Program-made: the position numbers and the translations under genes
Source of the DNA: Paracoccus sp. C2R09
Lineage (GTDB): Bacteria; Pseudomonadota; Alphaproteobacteria; Rhodobacterales; Rhodobacteraceae
Assembly (NCBI RefSeq): GCF_018860625.1
Contig: NZ_JAHKQB010000017.1
Coordinates: forward strand, 62,001 to 126,000
DNA: 64,000 bases
Direction: 5' to 3'
In this document: positions 30,373 through 38,237 of the stretch, in pieces
How positions within the stretch are numbered: position 1 is the stretch's first letter
Layout of the letters: each line of letters opens with the position of its first letter
The notes under the pieces: generated by a model
Databases searched by the model: none
Told to the model about the DNA's origin: nothing
The model's input: the letters and a program-made list of their open reading frames with translations, nothing else

Positions 30373-31272
30373 ATGAGCGTGCTGAACAAGACCGCGGCGG
30401 TGATCGTCACCTTCAACCGCTCGGGCAAGCTGATGAAGGTGCTGGACGCGCTTGCCGCCCAGACCATGCGGCCCGATATCGTGCTGGTGGTGGACAACGC
30501 CTCGACCGACGACACCGCTGAACTGGTCGAGGCGCGGGCCCGCGACGATGGCTCGATCCGGCATCTGCGCCTGCCGCGGAACGTGGGCGGTGCGGGCGGC
30601 TTCCATGCCGGGATGAAGGCTGCCTTCCAGATGGGCGCGCAGTATTTCTGGATCTCGGATGACGACGCCTATCCCGAACCCAACGCGATCGAGCGTCTGC
30701 ACGACGCGCTGACGGGATTCCAGTCCGAGAACGGCTGGCGCCCCAGCTTCGCCTGTTCGCGTGTCGAATGGATCGACGGTTCGCTGTGCGAGATGAACTG
30801 CCCGCGGCCGGTCTGGGACTGGGCGCGCTTCGTGCAGCCGGGCAAGCCCTGGGCGCTTCTGGACAGCTGTTCCTTCGTGTCGGTGATGATCCCGCGCTGG
30901 GCGGTGGCCGAACACGGCCTGCCCATCGCGGATTACTTCATCTGGTTCGACGATGCGGAATATACCCGCCGCATCGCGCGCAGCTATCCCGGGATCTTCG
31001 TCCCCGAAAGCCGGGTGATCCACGACACGCCCGACAATCGGGGCGTGAATTTCGGACTGGTCGACGACAAGAGCTTGTGGAAGTTCAAGTACGGCGCCCG
31101 CAACGAGACTTCGTTCCGCCGGCGCGAGGGGGGGCTGATCAACGTCCTGGCCTATGCCTATGGCGTGCGCGGCCAGATGCGCGCGGGCGACGTCCCCCAC
31201 CGTCTGCGCCGCCAGATCTACGGCGCGATCCTCAAGGGCCTCAGCTTCCGTCCCAAGATCGAACGGGCATAG
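30373..31272 (+). CDS. Glycosyltransferase family 2 (GlfT/rhamnosyltransferase-like)
   Basis: The 299-residue GT-A enzyme begins A-A-V-I-V-T-F-N-R and has V-V-D-N-A-S-T-D-D-T (about 40-49), N-V-G-G-A-G-G-F and the metal-binding W-I-S-D-D-D-A-Y-P. The N-x-G-G-A-G-G-F motif is typical of the galactofuranosyl/rhamnosyl-transferase branch of GT2. It is tightly linked to the GT4-like gene and followed by a sulfotransferase-like gene. A related GT2, sharing the same motifs, lies on the opposite strand at 33161-34165. Confidence 0.85.
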   Translation: MSVLNKTAAVIVTFNRSGKLMKVLDALAAQTMRPDIVLVVDNASTDDTAELVEARARDDGSIRHLRLPRNVGGAGGFHAGMKAAFQMGAQYFWISDDDAYPEPNAIERLHDALTGFQSENGWRPSFACSRVEWIDGSLCEMNCPRPVWDWARFVQPGKPWALLDSCSFVSVMIPRWAVAEHGLPIADYFIWFDDAEYTRRIARSYPGIFVPESRVIHDTPDNRGVNFGLVDDKSLWKFKYGARNETSFRRREGGLINVLAYAYGVRGQMRAGDVPHRLRRQIYGAILKGLSFRPKIERA

Positions 31273-31295
31273 TGAACTATAGGAAGACGCTGCCA

Positions 31296-32279
31296 ATGAC
31301 TGACCGGCGAACACTTTATCTTCATATCGGCGTCCATCGCACCGCAACCACGGCGATACAGGCTGCGATGGCGCGGAACTGGGAGCTTCTCCGAAATAAC
31401 GGATTTCTCTACCCGTACCGCGTCGAGCGTCATATCGGAGTTTTCAACGACATCTTTTCCGGGCGTACCGACGCGCGAACCGTGGGTAAGGATCTGGTGC
31501 GCCGCGCGGCAAATCACCCGAATGAAATACACACTCTTGTAATGAGTGATGAAGACGTCAGCATGAGGGAAGACCTCGGTCCCCTTCAGGCCCTAGCTGA
31601 CTCTTTCGACGTTAAGGTTATCTTTGCCATGCGTCGGCAAGACCTTTGGCTGGAAAGCTGGTGGGCGCAGAATGTAAAAGGTCAATGGGACCGTCGTTAC
31701 TGCCATAAATCTTGGCCCGACTTCATACGGGATCGCAAAGATTTCCACTGGATCGATTATCACAACTATATCAATCATATTGAAAGTGTCTTCGGCGTAG
31801 GTTCGGTCCGGCCCTATGTGTTCGAACGATCTCAAATGCCAGATGGGCCGATAGCAGAGTTTTGTAAACAGTTCGGATTTACGAAAACCAGAAAGCTTTC
31901 GGCCGCCGGGGGAAGCAATATCAGCCTTACCCCTGAGGTTTCTGAGTTTGTCCGGCAGCTTCCGCTCATTGAAGCACCGATGAAACTGAGGTTGAAACTT
32001 ATCGAGATCGCGGAAAGTGTCGACCGTGAAATCCGAAAGGAAAATCCGGCGTTGCTCATGATCCCACACGCGGAACGCGTCGGTATCATGAAGGAGTATC
32101 AAGAGGGGAACGATGCTGTGGCGAAGCGCTTCTTTGCTCGGGACAAGCTCTTTTTGGAACCGCTGCCCTCAGAAAGTGAGAAGGTCGTTCAGCCCGCTCT
32201 GCCACAGGATTCCTACACTGCAAGCCAAAGGTTGTTCGGCCCATTCATAGGTGAACTGATACGGCAACTTAAAAACTAA
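31296..32279 (+). CDS. Sulfotransferase-like protein of atypical low GC
   Basis: The 327-residue protein begins with a P-loop-like Y-L-H-I-G-V-H-R-T-A-T-T-A-I-Q (about 8-22), the position and form of the PAPS 5'-phosphosulfate loop in bacterial sulfotransferase-like proteins, and has F-A-M-R-R-Q-D-L-W-L-E-S-W near 110 for the 3'-phosphate site. It probably sulfates a carbohydrate made by the neighbouring enzymes (inference). Its base composition differs sharply from the neighbours: sampled lines at 31621 and 31741 have 53% and 37% GC, against well over 65% nearby, which suggests recent acquisition. A strong terminator follows. Confidence 0.75.
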   Translation: MTDRRTLYLHIGVHRTATTAIQAAMARNWELLRNNGFLYPYRVERHIGVFNDIFSGRTDARTVGKDLVRRAANHPNEIHTLVMSDEDVSMREDLGPLQALADSFDVKVIFAMRRQDLWLESWWAQNVKGQWDRRYCHKSWPDFIRDRKDFHWIDYHNYINHIESVFGVGSVRPYVFERSQMPDGPIAEFCKQFGFTKTRKLSAAGGSNISLTPEVSEFVRQLPLIEAPMKLRLKLIEIAESVDREIRKENPALLMIPHAERVGIMKEYQEGNDAVAKRFFARDKLFLEPLPSESEKVVQPALPQDSYTASQRLFGPFIGELIRQLKN

Positions 32280-32286
32280 ACTTTCT

Positions 32287-32317
32287 GGGGCGAGCACGTT
32301 GCTCGCCCCTCTTTTTT
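32287..32317 (+). terminator. Strong terminator between converging sulfotransferase genes
   Basis: GGGGCGAGCA and TGCTCGCCCC form a perfect 10-bp stem around CGT, followed by TCTTTTTT. It ends the rightward transcript and abuts the stop codon of the leftward sulfotransferase. Confidence 0.92.
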
Positions 32318-33003
32318 CAGTGCTTCAGCTTCTCCGACAGGATCCGGGTCATCTGCTCCTCTTTGAACGGTTCACCCAGCTTTTCGAACAAAGGGCGGAG
32401 GGCATTCGGATCCTTCGAGAACTCCTCGTAGGACAGAAGCTCGGAGTGGTCGGGGTTGGCCGCGTGGTAATCGGCAAAGCGCCGATCCATCGTCGCGACC
32501 ATCTGTCGGATGTGGTCGGGATCCTTGTTCTTCCACCATGCCGATTCCTTCACGTCTTCGGCGTTGCGGGTGTTGAAGATGAAGAACGCATCCTTGAAAT
32601 GCATACGCATGAAGTCCAGCAGCTCGGGAAAGCGATCATCCAGCGTGATGTAACGGATTTCCTTGAAGCCGAAATAGCGCACATCCTTCGGGGGGCGCAG
32701 CACGTGGGCAACCATCGCGTCGATCAGCGCCTGGGCATAGACCAGGGGGCGAACCTCGTCGGCCCCATACCAGGGGCTCAGTTCGGGCTGAGCCTGCTTG
32801 CCCCAGGTCGCGCGCGTCTTGCGGGCGCGCTGCGCGGATTGCCAGATCCCCTCGATCGCGTTGAAGTTCTCACCGCGCAGCATGCAGCCGGGAATGGTCT
32901 GGACAAGACGCTGCAGCAGGGTCGATCCGGACCGACCATAGGTGACGATGAACAGGTTCCGCTTGAGCTGCGGGTATTGCTTGTTCAGACGATGTTCGGA
33001 CAT
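32317..33003 (-). CDS. Sulfotransferase family protein
   Basis: The 228-residue protein has the PAPS-binding T-Y-G-R-S-G-S-T-L-L-Q-R-L (about 21-33) and F-I-F-N-T-R-N-A-E-D-V-K-E-S near residue 145, which matches the 3'-phosphate-binding segment. It is normal GC for the window, unlike the sulfotransferase it faces, and the two share little sequence beyond the fold motifs. It follows a GT2 glycosyltransferase on its own strand after 157 bp that show no gene. Confidence 0.82.
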   Translation of the reverse strand: MSEHRLNKQYPQLKRNLFIVTYGRSGSTLLQRLVQTIPGCMLRGENFNAIEGIWQSAQRARKTRATWGKQAQPELSPWYGADEVRPLVYAQALIDAMVAHVLRPPKDVRYFGFKEIRYITLDDRFPELLDFMRMHFKDAFFIFNTRNAEDVKESAWWKNKDPDHIRQMVATMDRRFADYHAANPDHSELLSYEEFSKDPNALRPLFEKLGEPFKEEQMTRILSEKLKH

Positions 33004-33160
33004 CTTGGATGCTTTCGATTCTTGACCAGATGGCAGGACGAGATTGCGGATACCACGCGTGGGCGCGCGACGGAATTTCTAATGACCTCGGGTGATCCTC
33101 GATGCGCCGAAACTGCCGGCGCGATCACCGCGGCTGGCTGGCGCGTTCGGGCGAGGGGGC

Positions 33161-34165
33161 TCACCCGCTCGGACCGGCCTTGTCGCCATCGGGGGTCCGG
33201 GCGGATGCGATGGCGATGACCTCGGGGTGGGTCCGGTCCAACCGCCCGCGCAAGCCGTCGCATATCGCGATGCGCAGAAGGCGGCGGAATGCGGGGGATT
33301 CGTCGCCATAGCGCGGCGCGATCCCGCGCCATTTGAAGACCAGTAGCGGCAGCAGCGGCCAGAACCACGGCCCCGCGGCCACGCGATAGGCCAGAAGCGC
33401 ATTGCGATACATGTAGTAGACCTTCCAGATCGGCGACAGGCGCAACGTGCCCGCGGCGATCGAGGTCGTGTCGTGTTCGTACCTGACCGCGGGCGCAAAG
33501 CCGATCCGCAGCCCGCGCCTGCGCAATGTCAGGGTATAGAGCTGGTCGTCGCCATAGATGAACAGCCGCCGGTCCGGATATCCACCCTGATCAATGGCCC
33601 TGCGCGACAGGAACAGCCCCACGAAGGATGCCATGTCCACCGGGGTCGCGGGGGCATGCGGGGCATATGCATCATCGCCCAGATGGAACCCGCGCCGACC
33701 GGCGCGCAGGGTGCGCAGAAACTCGGGGAGATGCCAGAACGGGTTGCGATAGGGGCGGTTCATCTCGCAGACCTGCCCGTCGGGGGTCAGGACGGCCGCG
33801 CCGATGGCGTCCCACGGGGTGCGGTCCATGGCGCGAAAGGCTGCGACCGCGCCGGGCATGGGCCGACCGTCATCGTCCGACACCAGCACCCAGTCCGGAT
33901 CGAGATGTTCGGTCACATGACGCAGGCCCATGTCGAACCCGCCCGCACCGCCGGAATTCGCGTCATGGGCGATGACATGCAGGCGCGGTTCGTCCAGACC
34001 CCGCAGCCATTCCACCGTGCCGTCGGTCGAGGCATTGTCGAAGACGACGACCGCGTCCAGATCCTCGGCCAGAAGGCGGGTCACGGTCGCCTGCAGCTTC
34101 GACAGCCGCTGATGCGTGACGACAAGGGCTGCGATGCGGTCGCGGGAGGGGGGGGTGTGGGTCAT
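33161..34165 (-). CDS. Glycosyltransferase family 2
   Basis: The 334-residue GT-A enzyme shows A-A-L-V-V-T-H-Q-R-L, V-V-F-D-N-A-S-T-D-G-T, N-S-G-G-A-G-G-F and the catalytic V-S-D-D-D-G-R-P. This is the same motif set as the GT2 at 30373-31272, so the two are probably related enzymes of one polysaccharide pathway. A C-terminal hydrophobic patch (P-W-F-W-P-L-L-P-L-L-V-F) may touch the membrane. The 86 bp upstream of the start are gene-free. Confidence 0.85.
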   Translation of the reverse strand: MTHTPPSRDRIAALVVTHQRLSKLQATVTRLLAEDLDAVVVFDNASTDGTVEWLRGLDEPRLHVIAHDANSGGAGGFDMGLRHVTEHLDPDWVLVSDDDGRPMPGAVAAFRAMDRTPWDAIGAAVLTPDGQVCEMNRPYRNPFWHLPEFLRTLRAGRRGFHLGDDAYAPHAPATPVDMASFVGLFLSRRAIDQGGYPDRRLFIYGDDQLYTLTLRRRGLRIGFAPAVRYEHDTTSIAAGTLRLSPIWKVYYMYRNALLAYRVAAGPWFWPLLPLLVFKWRGIAPRYGDESPAFRRLLRIAICDGLRGRLDRTHPEVIAIASARTPDGDKAGPSG

Positions 34166-34251
34166 GCGTCGGTCGGTTGGGGCAATGAAGCCGATACCGG
34201 CTGCGTGCCGCCCCTATAGCAGGGTGGCGGGGTTTCGGGCAATGCGGCGCA

Positions 34252-34923
34252 TCACGGGCGCCGCCAGGGGCGCAGCTCGGCCTCGATCCAGGTGCCATGG
34301 GCGGCATTCGGAAAGACGATCCAGTCCTGTCCGAAGCGGTCGGCGTGATCGTTGGCAAGGCGGTGCTGATCGTCCAGACCGATCCCCGCGAAGATGCCGT
34401 CGAAATCGTGCAGCGTGTCGCCCAGCTGCAGCACGATGCGGTGGTCACGCTCGATCAGGGCGCGACGATCGGCCTTGGGCGGGCCGAACAGCAGCACCTG
34501 CTCGGCCGAGACCTGCGGCAGGTCCAGCCGCGACAGGGTGGCGATGGTCGCCATCTTGTTCTCGTCGAAGCGATCCGACAGGTAGAAGATCGTGACGCCC
34601 AGGCTGTCGGCCAGATGGAAAAAGTCCGCCGCCCCCGGGATCAGATGCGGATCGCCGTCGCGTTCCCAGGATTTCCACATGTCCACGTGGTCCAGCCGGT
34701 CGTGATTTTCCATCGACAGCGCCATGACCGCACTGTTGTCCAGGATCGTCTCGTCGATGTCGCTGACGATGGCCAACCCCTCGCCGCTGCCGGTCTGTTC
34801 CACGGCATCGCGCAGGCGCATCGCAGCCAGCGCATAGCATTGGCGCTGCAATGCCCGCACCTCGGCCGAGGCCTGCTGATAGCGGATGGCGATGCGGTGG
34901 TCGTGGGGCGTGTGGACGGTCAT
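34252..34923 (-). CDS. HAD-superfamily acid phosphatase, class B/e(P4)-like, cytoplasmic
   Basis: The 223-residue protein has HAD motif I D-I-D-E-T-I-L-D-N-S with Asp55 and Asp57, a F-Y-L-S-D-R-F-D motif II region and G-D-T-L-H-D-F as motif IV. It resembles the 5'-nucleotidase lipoprotein e(P4)/class B acid phosphatase group, but no signal peptide or lipobox precedes the domain: the start M-T-V-H-T-P-H-D is followed directly by the family's helical region. It is therefore probably cytoplasmic. It lies 17 bp after the MFS gene on the same strand. Confidence 0.78.
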   Translation of the reverse strand: MTVHTPHDHRIAIRYQQASAEVRALQRQCYALAAMRLRDAVEQTGSGEGLAIVSDIDETILDNSAVMALSMENHDRLDHVDMWKSWERDGDPHLIPGAADFFHLADSLGVTIFYLSDRFDENKMATIATLSRLDLPQVSAEQVLLFGPPKADRRALIERDHRIVLQLGDTLHDFDGIFAGIGLDDQHRLANDHADRFGQDWIVFPNAAHGTWIEAELRPWRRP

Positions 34924-34940
34924 CGGATGCCTTTCGGTCT

Positions 34941-36182
34941 TCAGGCGGGGGCGGCCATTCGCAAAGGCGCCTCGCGCACGGGCAGGTGGATCAATGCACT
35001 GAACGCGCCGACGCCGACGCCGATCCACCAGACCAGCTGATAATCGCCCGTCGCATCATAGAGCGTGCCGCCCAGCCACACCCCCAGGAAGGATCCGATC
35101 TGGTGGGACAGGAACACGAACCCATAGAGCGTGCCCATGTAGCGCAGCCCGTAGATATAGGCCACCAGGCCCGAGGTCAGCGGCACGGTGGCCAGCCACA
35201 ACCCGCCCATGACCAGGGAAAAGACGATGACGCTGCCCGGCGTGATCGGCGACAGGATGAAGGCTGCGGCGGCGACGGTGCGCATCGCATAGATGCCCGC
35301 CAGCAGGTATTTCTTGCTCCAACGCTTGCCCAGCCACCCCGCGGTGATCGAGCCTGCGATATTGGCAAGCCCGATCAACGAGATCGCGATCGCCCCGAGC
35401 GCCGAGGTCGTGGTGATCCCGAGCCCCGCCAGCATCCCCGAGGGAGAGATCGGGCCGCACATCTCGGTGATCATGGCGGGAAAATGCGCGGTGATGAAGC
35501 CCAGCTGATACCCGCAGGAAAAGAAGCCCACGAAGATCATCAGGTAGGACGGGTCGCGGAAGGCCCGGCCCAGCACGCGGCCCATGCTCTCCTCCAGCGT
35601 GGCGGGGCTGGCGGGGCGGCCCTTGCCCAGCAGGGGCAGGAACAGCAGCGTGGACAGGACGATCACGCCAAAGATGATGAAGACCGACTGCCAGGCGTAG
35701 AAGCCCAGCAGGATCTCGGCCAGGGGGGCGCCGAAGACCTGTCCCGCGGACCCCGCCGCGGTGGCGATCCCCAGGGCGAGGCTGCGGTTCTCGTCGCTGG
35801 CGGCGCGGCCCACCACGGCCAGGATCACCCCGAAACCGGTGCCCGCGATGCCGAAGCCCACCATCACCTCCAGCGCCTGGATGCCCAGGGGGGTCGTCGC
35901 GAAGGCCGTCAGCATCAACCCGGAACTGTAGAGGATCGCCCCCAGGATCACCGCCCAACGATCGCCCCATCTTTCGGCCAGCGCCCCGAAGATCGGCTGA
36001 CCGATCCCCCAGGCAAGGTTCTGGATGGCGATGGCAAGGCTGAATTCCGCGCGGGGCCAGCCGAAATCGGCGGCGACGGGGATCTGGAACACCCCGAAGC
36101 TGGCGCGCATCGCGAAGCTGATCAGCAGGATCAGCGATCCGCCGATCAGGACGGGTGTCAGAAGGGAAGGTTTGCTGGTCAT
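34941..36182 (-). CDS. Major facilitator superfamily transporter
   Basis: The 413-residue protein has twelve predicted helices with the MFS loop 2-3 signature in G-A-L-A-E-R-W-G-D-R-W (about 66-76) and a repeat of it after helix 8 (G-W-L-G-K-R-W-S-K-K). It looks closest to the monocarboxylate/oxalate-formate type of MFS permeases; the substrate is not predictable. It is followed by the HAD phosphatase gene. Confidence 0.82.
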   Translation of the reverse strand: MTSKPSLLTPVLIGGSLILLISFAMRASFGVFQIPVAADFGWPRAEFSLAIAIQNLAWGIGQPIFGALAERWGDRWAVILGAILYSSGLMLTAFATTPLGIQALEVMVGFGIAGTGFGVILAVVGRAASDENRSLALGIATAAGSAGQVFGAPLAEILLGFYAWQSVFIIFGVIVLSTLLFLPLLGKGRPASPATLEESMGRVLGRAFRDPSYLMIFVGFFSCGYQLGFITAHFPAMITEMCGPISPSGMLAGLGITTTSALGAIAISLIGLANIAGSITAGWLGKRWSKKYLLAGIYAMRTVAAAAFILSPITPGSVIVFSLVMGGLWLATVPLTSGLVAYIYGLRYMGTLYGFVFLSHQIGSFLGVWLGGTLYDATGDYQLVWWIGVGVGAFSALIHLPVREAPLRMAAPA

Positions 36183-36262
36183 GTCTGTGGCCCCCGGCGT
36201 CAGGGCCGCAGATTCGCGTCAGTCCGTCACGCGGTCAATCGCGCGATTGTATGGCTGCAATA

Positions 36263-36853
36263 TCAGCGGCGGCCCATCTCGTTCTGGATCGAGAATCGCG
36301 AGGACGGGATCGATCCGCCCTTCTTCATCTCGCCCAGGATGACGGTGGTCTTCTGCCCGCTGTCGTCGGTGACGACCCATTGGCGCAGCTCGGTCGGGTT
36401 GGTGAAGACCATCTGGATGTTGCCGTGATCGGGATGCTGGGGATCCTGCGCCACGACGATGGTGCCGTTGTTCTGTTCGGTATGGCCGATGACGACACCC
36501 TGGCGGCCCAGGTTCACATTGGCGTCCAGGATGATCGACAGCGGCGTCTGCGACAGCGGATATTGCTGCGGGCCGCTGTTCGACTTGGCGTCGAAGACGG
36601 CGACGTTGCCGCCCGATGCAAGGACCAGCGTGTTGTCGTTGTCGTATTCGAACCGCACCCGGCCGGGGCGCTGTATATAGACGGTGCCCGTGGACACGGT
36701 GCCGTCGGGGTTCACCTGCGTGAAGTCCGACGTGACGGTGGTCAGCCCGTTGAGATAACGGGAAATCTCGGACAGGGAAATCGGCGCGGCCAGTGCCTGC
36801 ACGGCAAGACCGACAAGAAGGGCGGGCGCAAGGGCGAGTGAGCGAATGTTCAT
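36263..36853 (-). CDS. lolA: Outer-membrane lipoprotein carrier LolA
   Basis: The 196-residue protein has a signal peptide (about 1-22, cleaved after A-Q-A-L-A), then the LolA fold with L-T-T-V-T-S-D-F-T-Q-V and the P-G-R-V-R-F-E-Y segment (about 63-70). It chaperones lipoproteins across the periplasm from LolCDE to the outer membrane. It is transcribed away from the radical-SAM repair gene across a 151-bp gap. Confidence 0.9.
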   Translation of the reverse strand: MNIRSLALAPALLVGLAVQALAAPISLSEISRYLNGLTTVTSDFTQVNPDGTVSTGTVYIQRPGRVRFEYDNDNTLVLASGGNVAVFDAKSNSGPQQYPLSQTPLSIILDANVNLGRQGVVIGHTEQNNGTIVVAQDPQHPDHGNIQMVFTNPTELRQWVVTDDSGQKTTVILGEMKKGGSIPSSRFSIQNEMGRR

Positions 36854-36976
36854 GGCGCTGATCTTATCCTTTCCGGGGCGGTCTGCACATCACGTCTGCA
36901 GGAAGACCGCGCCCTGCAACCCTCTCGCGGATGTGAGGGTTCCGTGGCGGATGCTGCCATTCGCCGCAGTTGAAGG

Positions 36977-36991
36977 GAACGCATCGGGAAC
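36977..36991 (+). promoter_or_regulatory. LexA (SOS) box upstream of the radical-SAM/UdgX operon
   Basis: GAAC (36977-36980), seven bases and GAAC (36988-36991) match the alphaproteobacterial LexA box GTTC-N7-GTTC read on the other strand, known from Rhodobacter sphaeroides. It ends 13 bp before the ATG of the repair gene, a position where LexA would block transcription. Confidence 0.65.
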
Positions 36992-37004
36992 GTATCTTGG
37001 GCGC

Positions 37005-38237
37005 ATGGTCACGAAAACCCTTCAGGACAAGCTGGCGATCCTTTCGGATGCGGCGAAATACGACGCCTCCTGCGCAAGCAGCGGGACGACGAAACGCGAT
37101 TCGCGCGCGGGCGGGATCGGATCGGCGGGGGGCAGCGGCATCTGCCATGCCTATACGCCCGATGGGCGCTGCATCAGCCTGCTCAAGATCCTGATGACGA
37201 ATTTCTGCATCTATGACTGCGCCTATTGCATCAACCGGGTCAGCAGCAACGTGGAACGCGCGCGGTTTTCCCCCGAAGAGGTCGTGACGCTGACGCTTGA
37301 ATTCTATCGGCGCAACATGATCGAGGGGCTGTTCCTGTCGTCGGGCATCATTCGCAGCCCCGACCAGACGATGGGCGACATCGTGCGGATCGCGAAGATG
37401 CTGCGCGTGGATCACGGCTTCAAGGGCTACATCCATCTCAAGACGATCCCCGACGCCTCGCCCGAACTGGTGGCCGAGGCGGGCCTTTATGCCGACCGGC
37501 TGTCGGTCAATATCGAGCTGCCGCAGGACGATTCGATCCGCAGGCTGGCCCCGGAAAAGCGCCCCGAGACGATCCGCGCCACCATGGCCGATCTGCGCCT
37601 GTCGCGCGACGCCGCGAAGGAGAAGTCTTTCACCGGCAAGCGCCCCCCGCGCTTCGCGCCCGCCGGACAATCCACGCAGATGATCGTGGGGGCCGATCAG
37701 GCCTCGGATCGCGACATCCTGCGGACCTCGGCCAATCTCTATACCGGGTATCGGCTGAAGCGGGTCTACTACTCGGCCTTTTCGCCCATTCCCGACGCGT
37801 CCAAGGTGCTGCCGCTGATCAAGCCGCCCCTGATGCGGGAACATCGCCTGTACCAGGCCGATTGGCTGATGCGCTTTTACGGGTTCGAGGCCGAGGAGAT
37901 CGGCGCCGCGCATCCCTCGGGCAACCTGGACCTGGCCATCGACCCCAAGCTGGCCTGGGCGCTGGCCAATCGCGCGCATTTCCCCGTGGACGTCACCCGC
38001 GCCACCCGCGAGATGCTGCTGCGCGTTCCGGGCTTCGGGACCAAGACCGTGCAGCGCATCCTGGCGGCCCGCAGGAACGGTGCGGTGCGGTATGGCGACC
38101 TGCTGCGCATGGGGGCGATCATGTCCAAGGCGCAGCCCTTCGTGACGCTGACCGACTGGCACCCGGGCGCGCTGACCGACAGCGACGGCCTTCGCGCTCG
38201 CTTCGCCCCCGCCCCCGAACAGCTGAGCCTGTTCTGA
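37005..38237 (+). CDS. Putative DNA modification/repair radical-SAM protein (UdgX partner)
   Basis: The 410-residue protein carries the radical-SAM motif C68-x3-C72-x2-C75 in N-F-C-I-Y-D-C-A-Y-C, and near its C-terminus a helix-hairpin-helix DNA-binding element L-L-R-V-P-G-F-G-T-K-T-V-Q (about 349-361). This is the family named putative DNA modification/repair radical-SAM protein, which occurs next to UdgX-type glycosylases; its reaction is unknown. I took M-V-T-K-T-L as the start; it lies just after the LexA-type box, and an upstream in-frame extension would run through that box. The stop shares one base with the udgX start. Confidence 0.88.
   Translation: MVTKTLQDKLAILSDAAKYDASCASSGTTKRDSRAGGIGSAGGSGICHAYTPDGRCISLLKILMTNFCIYDCAYCINRVSSNVERARFSPEEVVTLTLEFYRRNMIEGLFLSSGIIRSPDQTMGDIVRIAKMLRVDHGFKGYIHLKTIPDASPELVAEAGLYADRLSVNIELPQDDSIRRLAPEKRPETIRATMADLRLSRDAAKEKSFTGKRPPRFAPAGQSTQMIVGADQASDRDILRTSANLYTGYRLKRVYYSAFSPIPDASKVLPLIKPPLMREHRLYQADWLMRFYGFEAEEIGAAHPSGNLDLAIDPKLAWALANRAHFPVDVTRATREMLLRVPGFGTKTVQRILAARRNGAVRYGDLLRMGAIMSKAQPFVTLTDWHPGALTDSDGLRARFAPAPEQLSLF

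Noticed and set aside
34851..36428. Long plus-strand frame across the HAD, MFS and lolA genes
   Set aside because: Antisense to clear genes with composition typical of reversed GC-rich codons.
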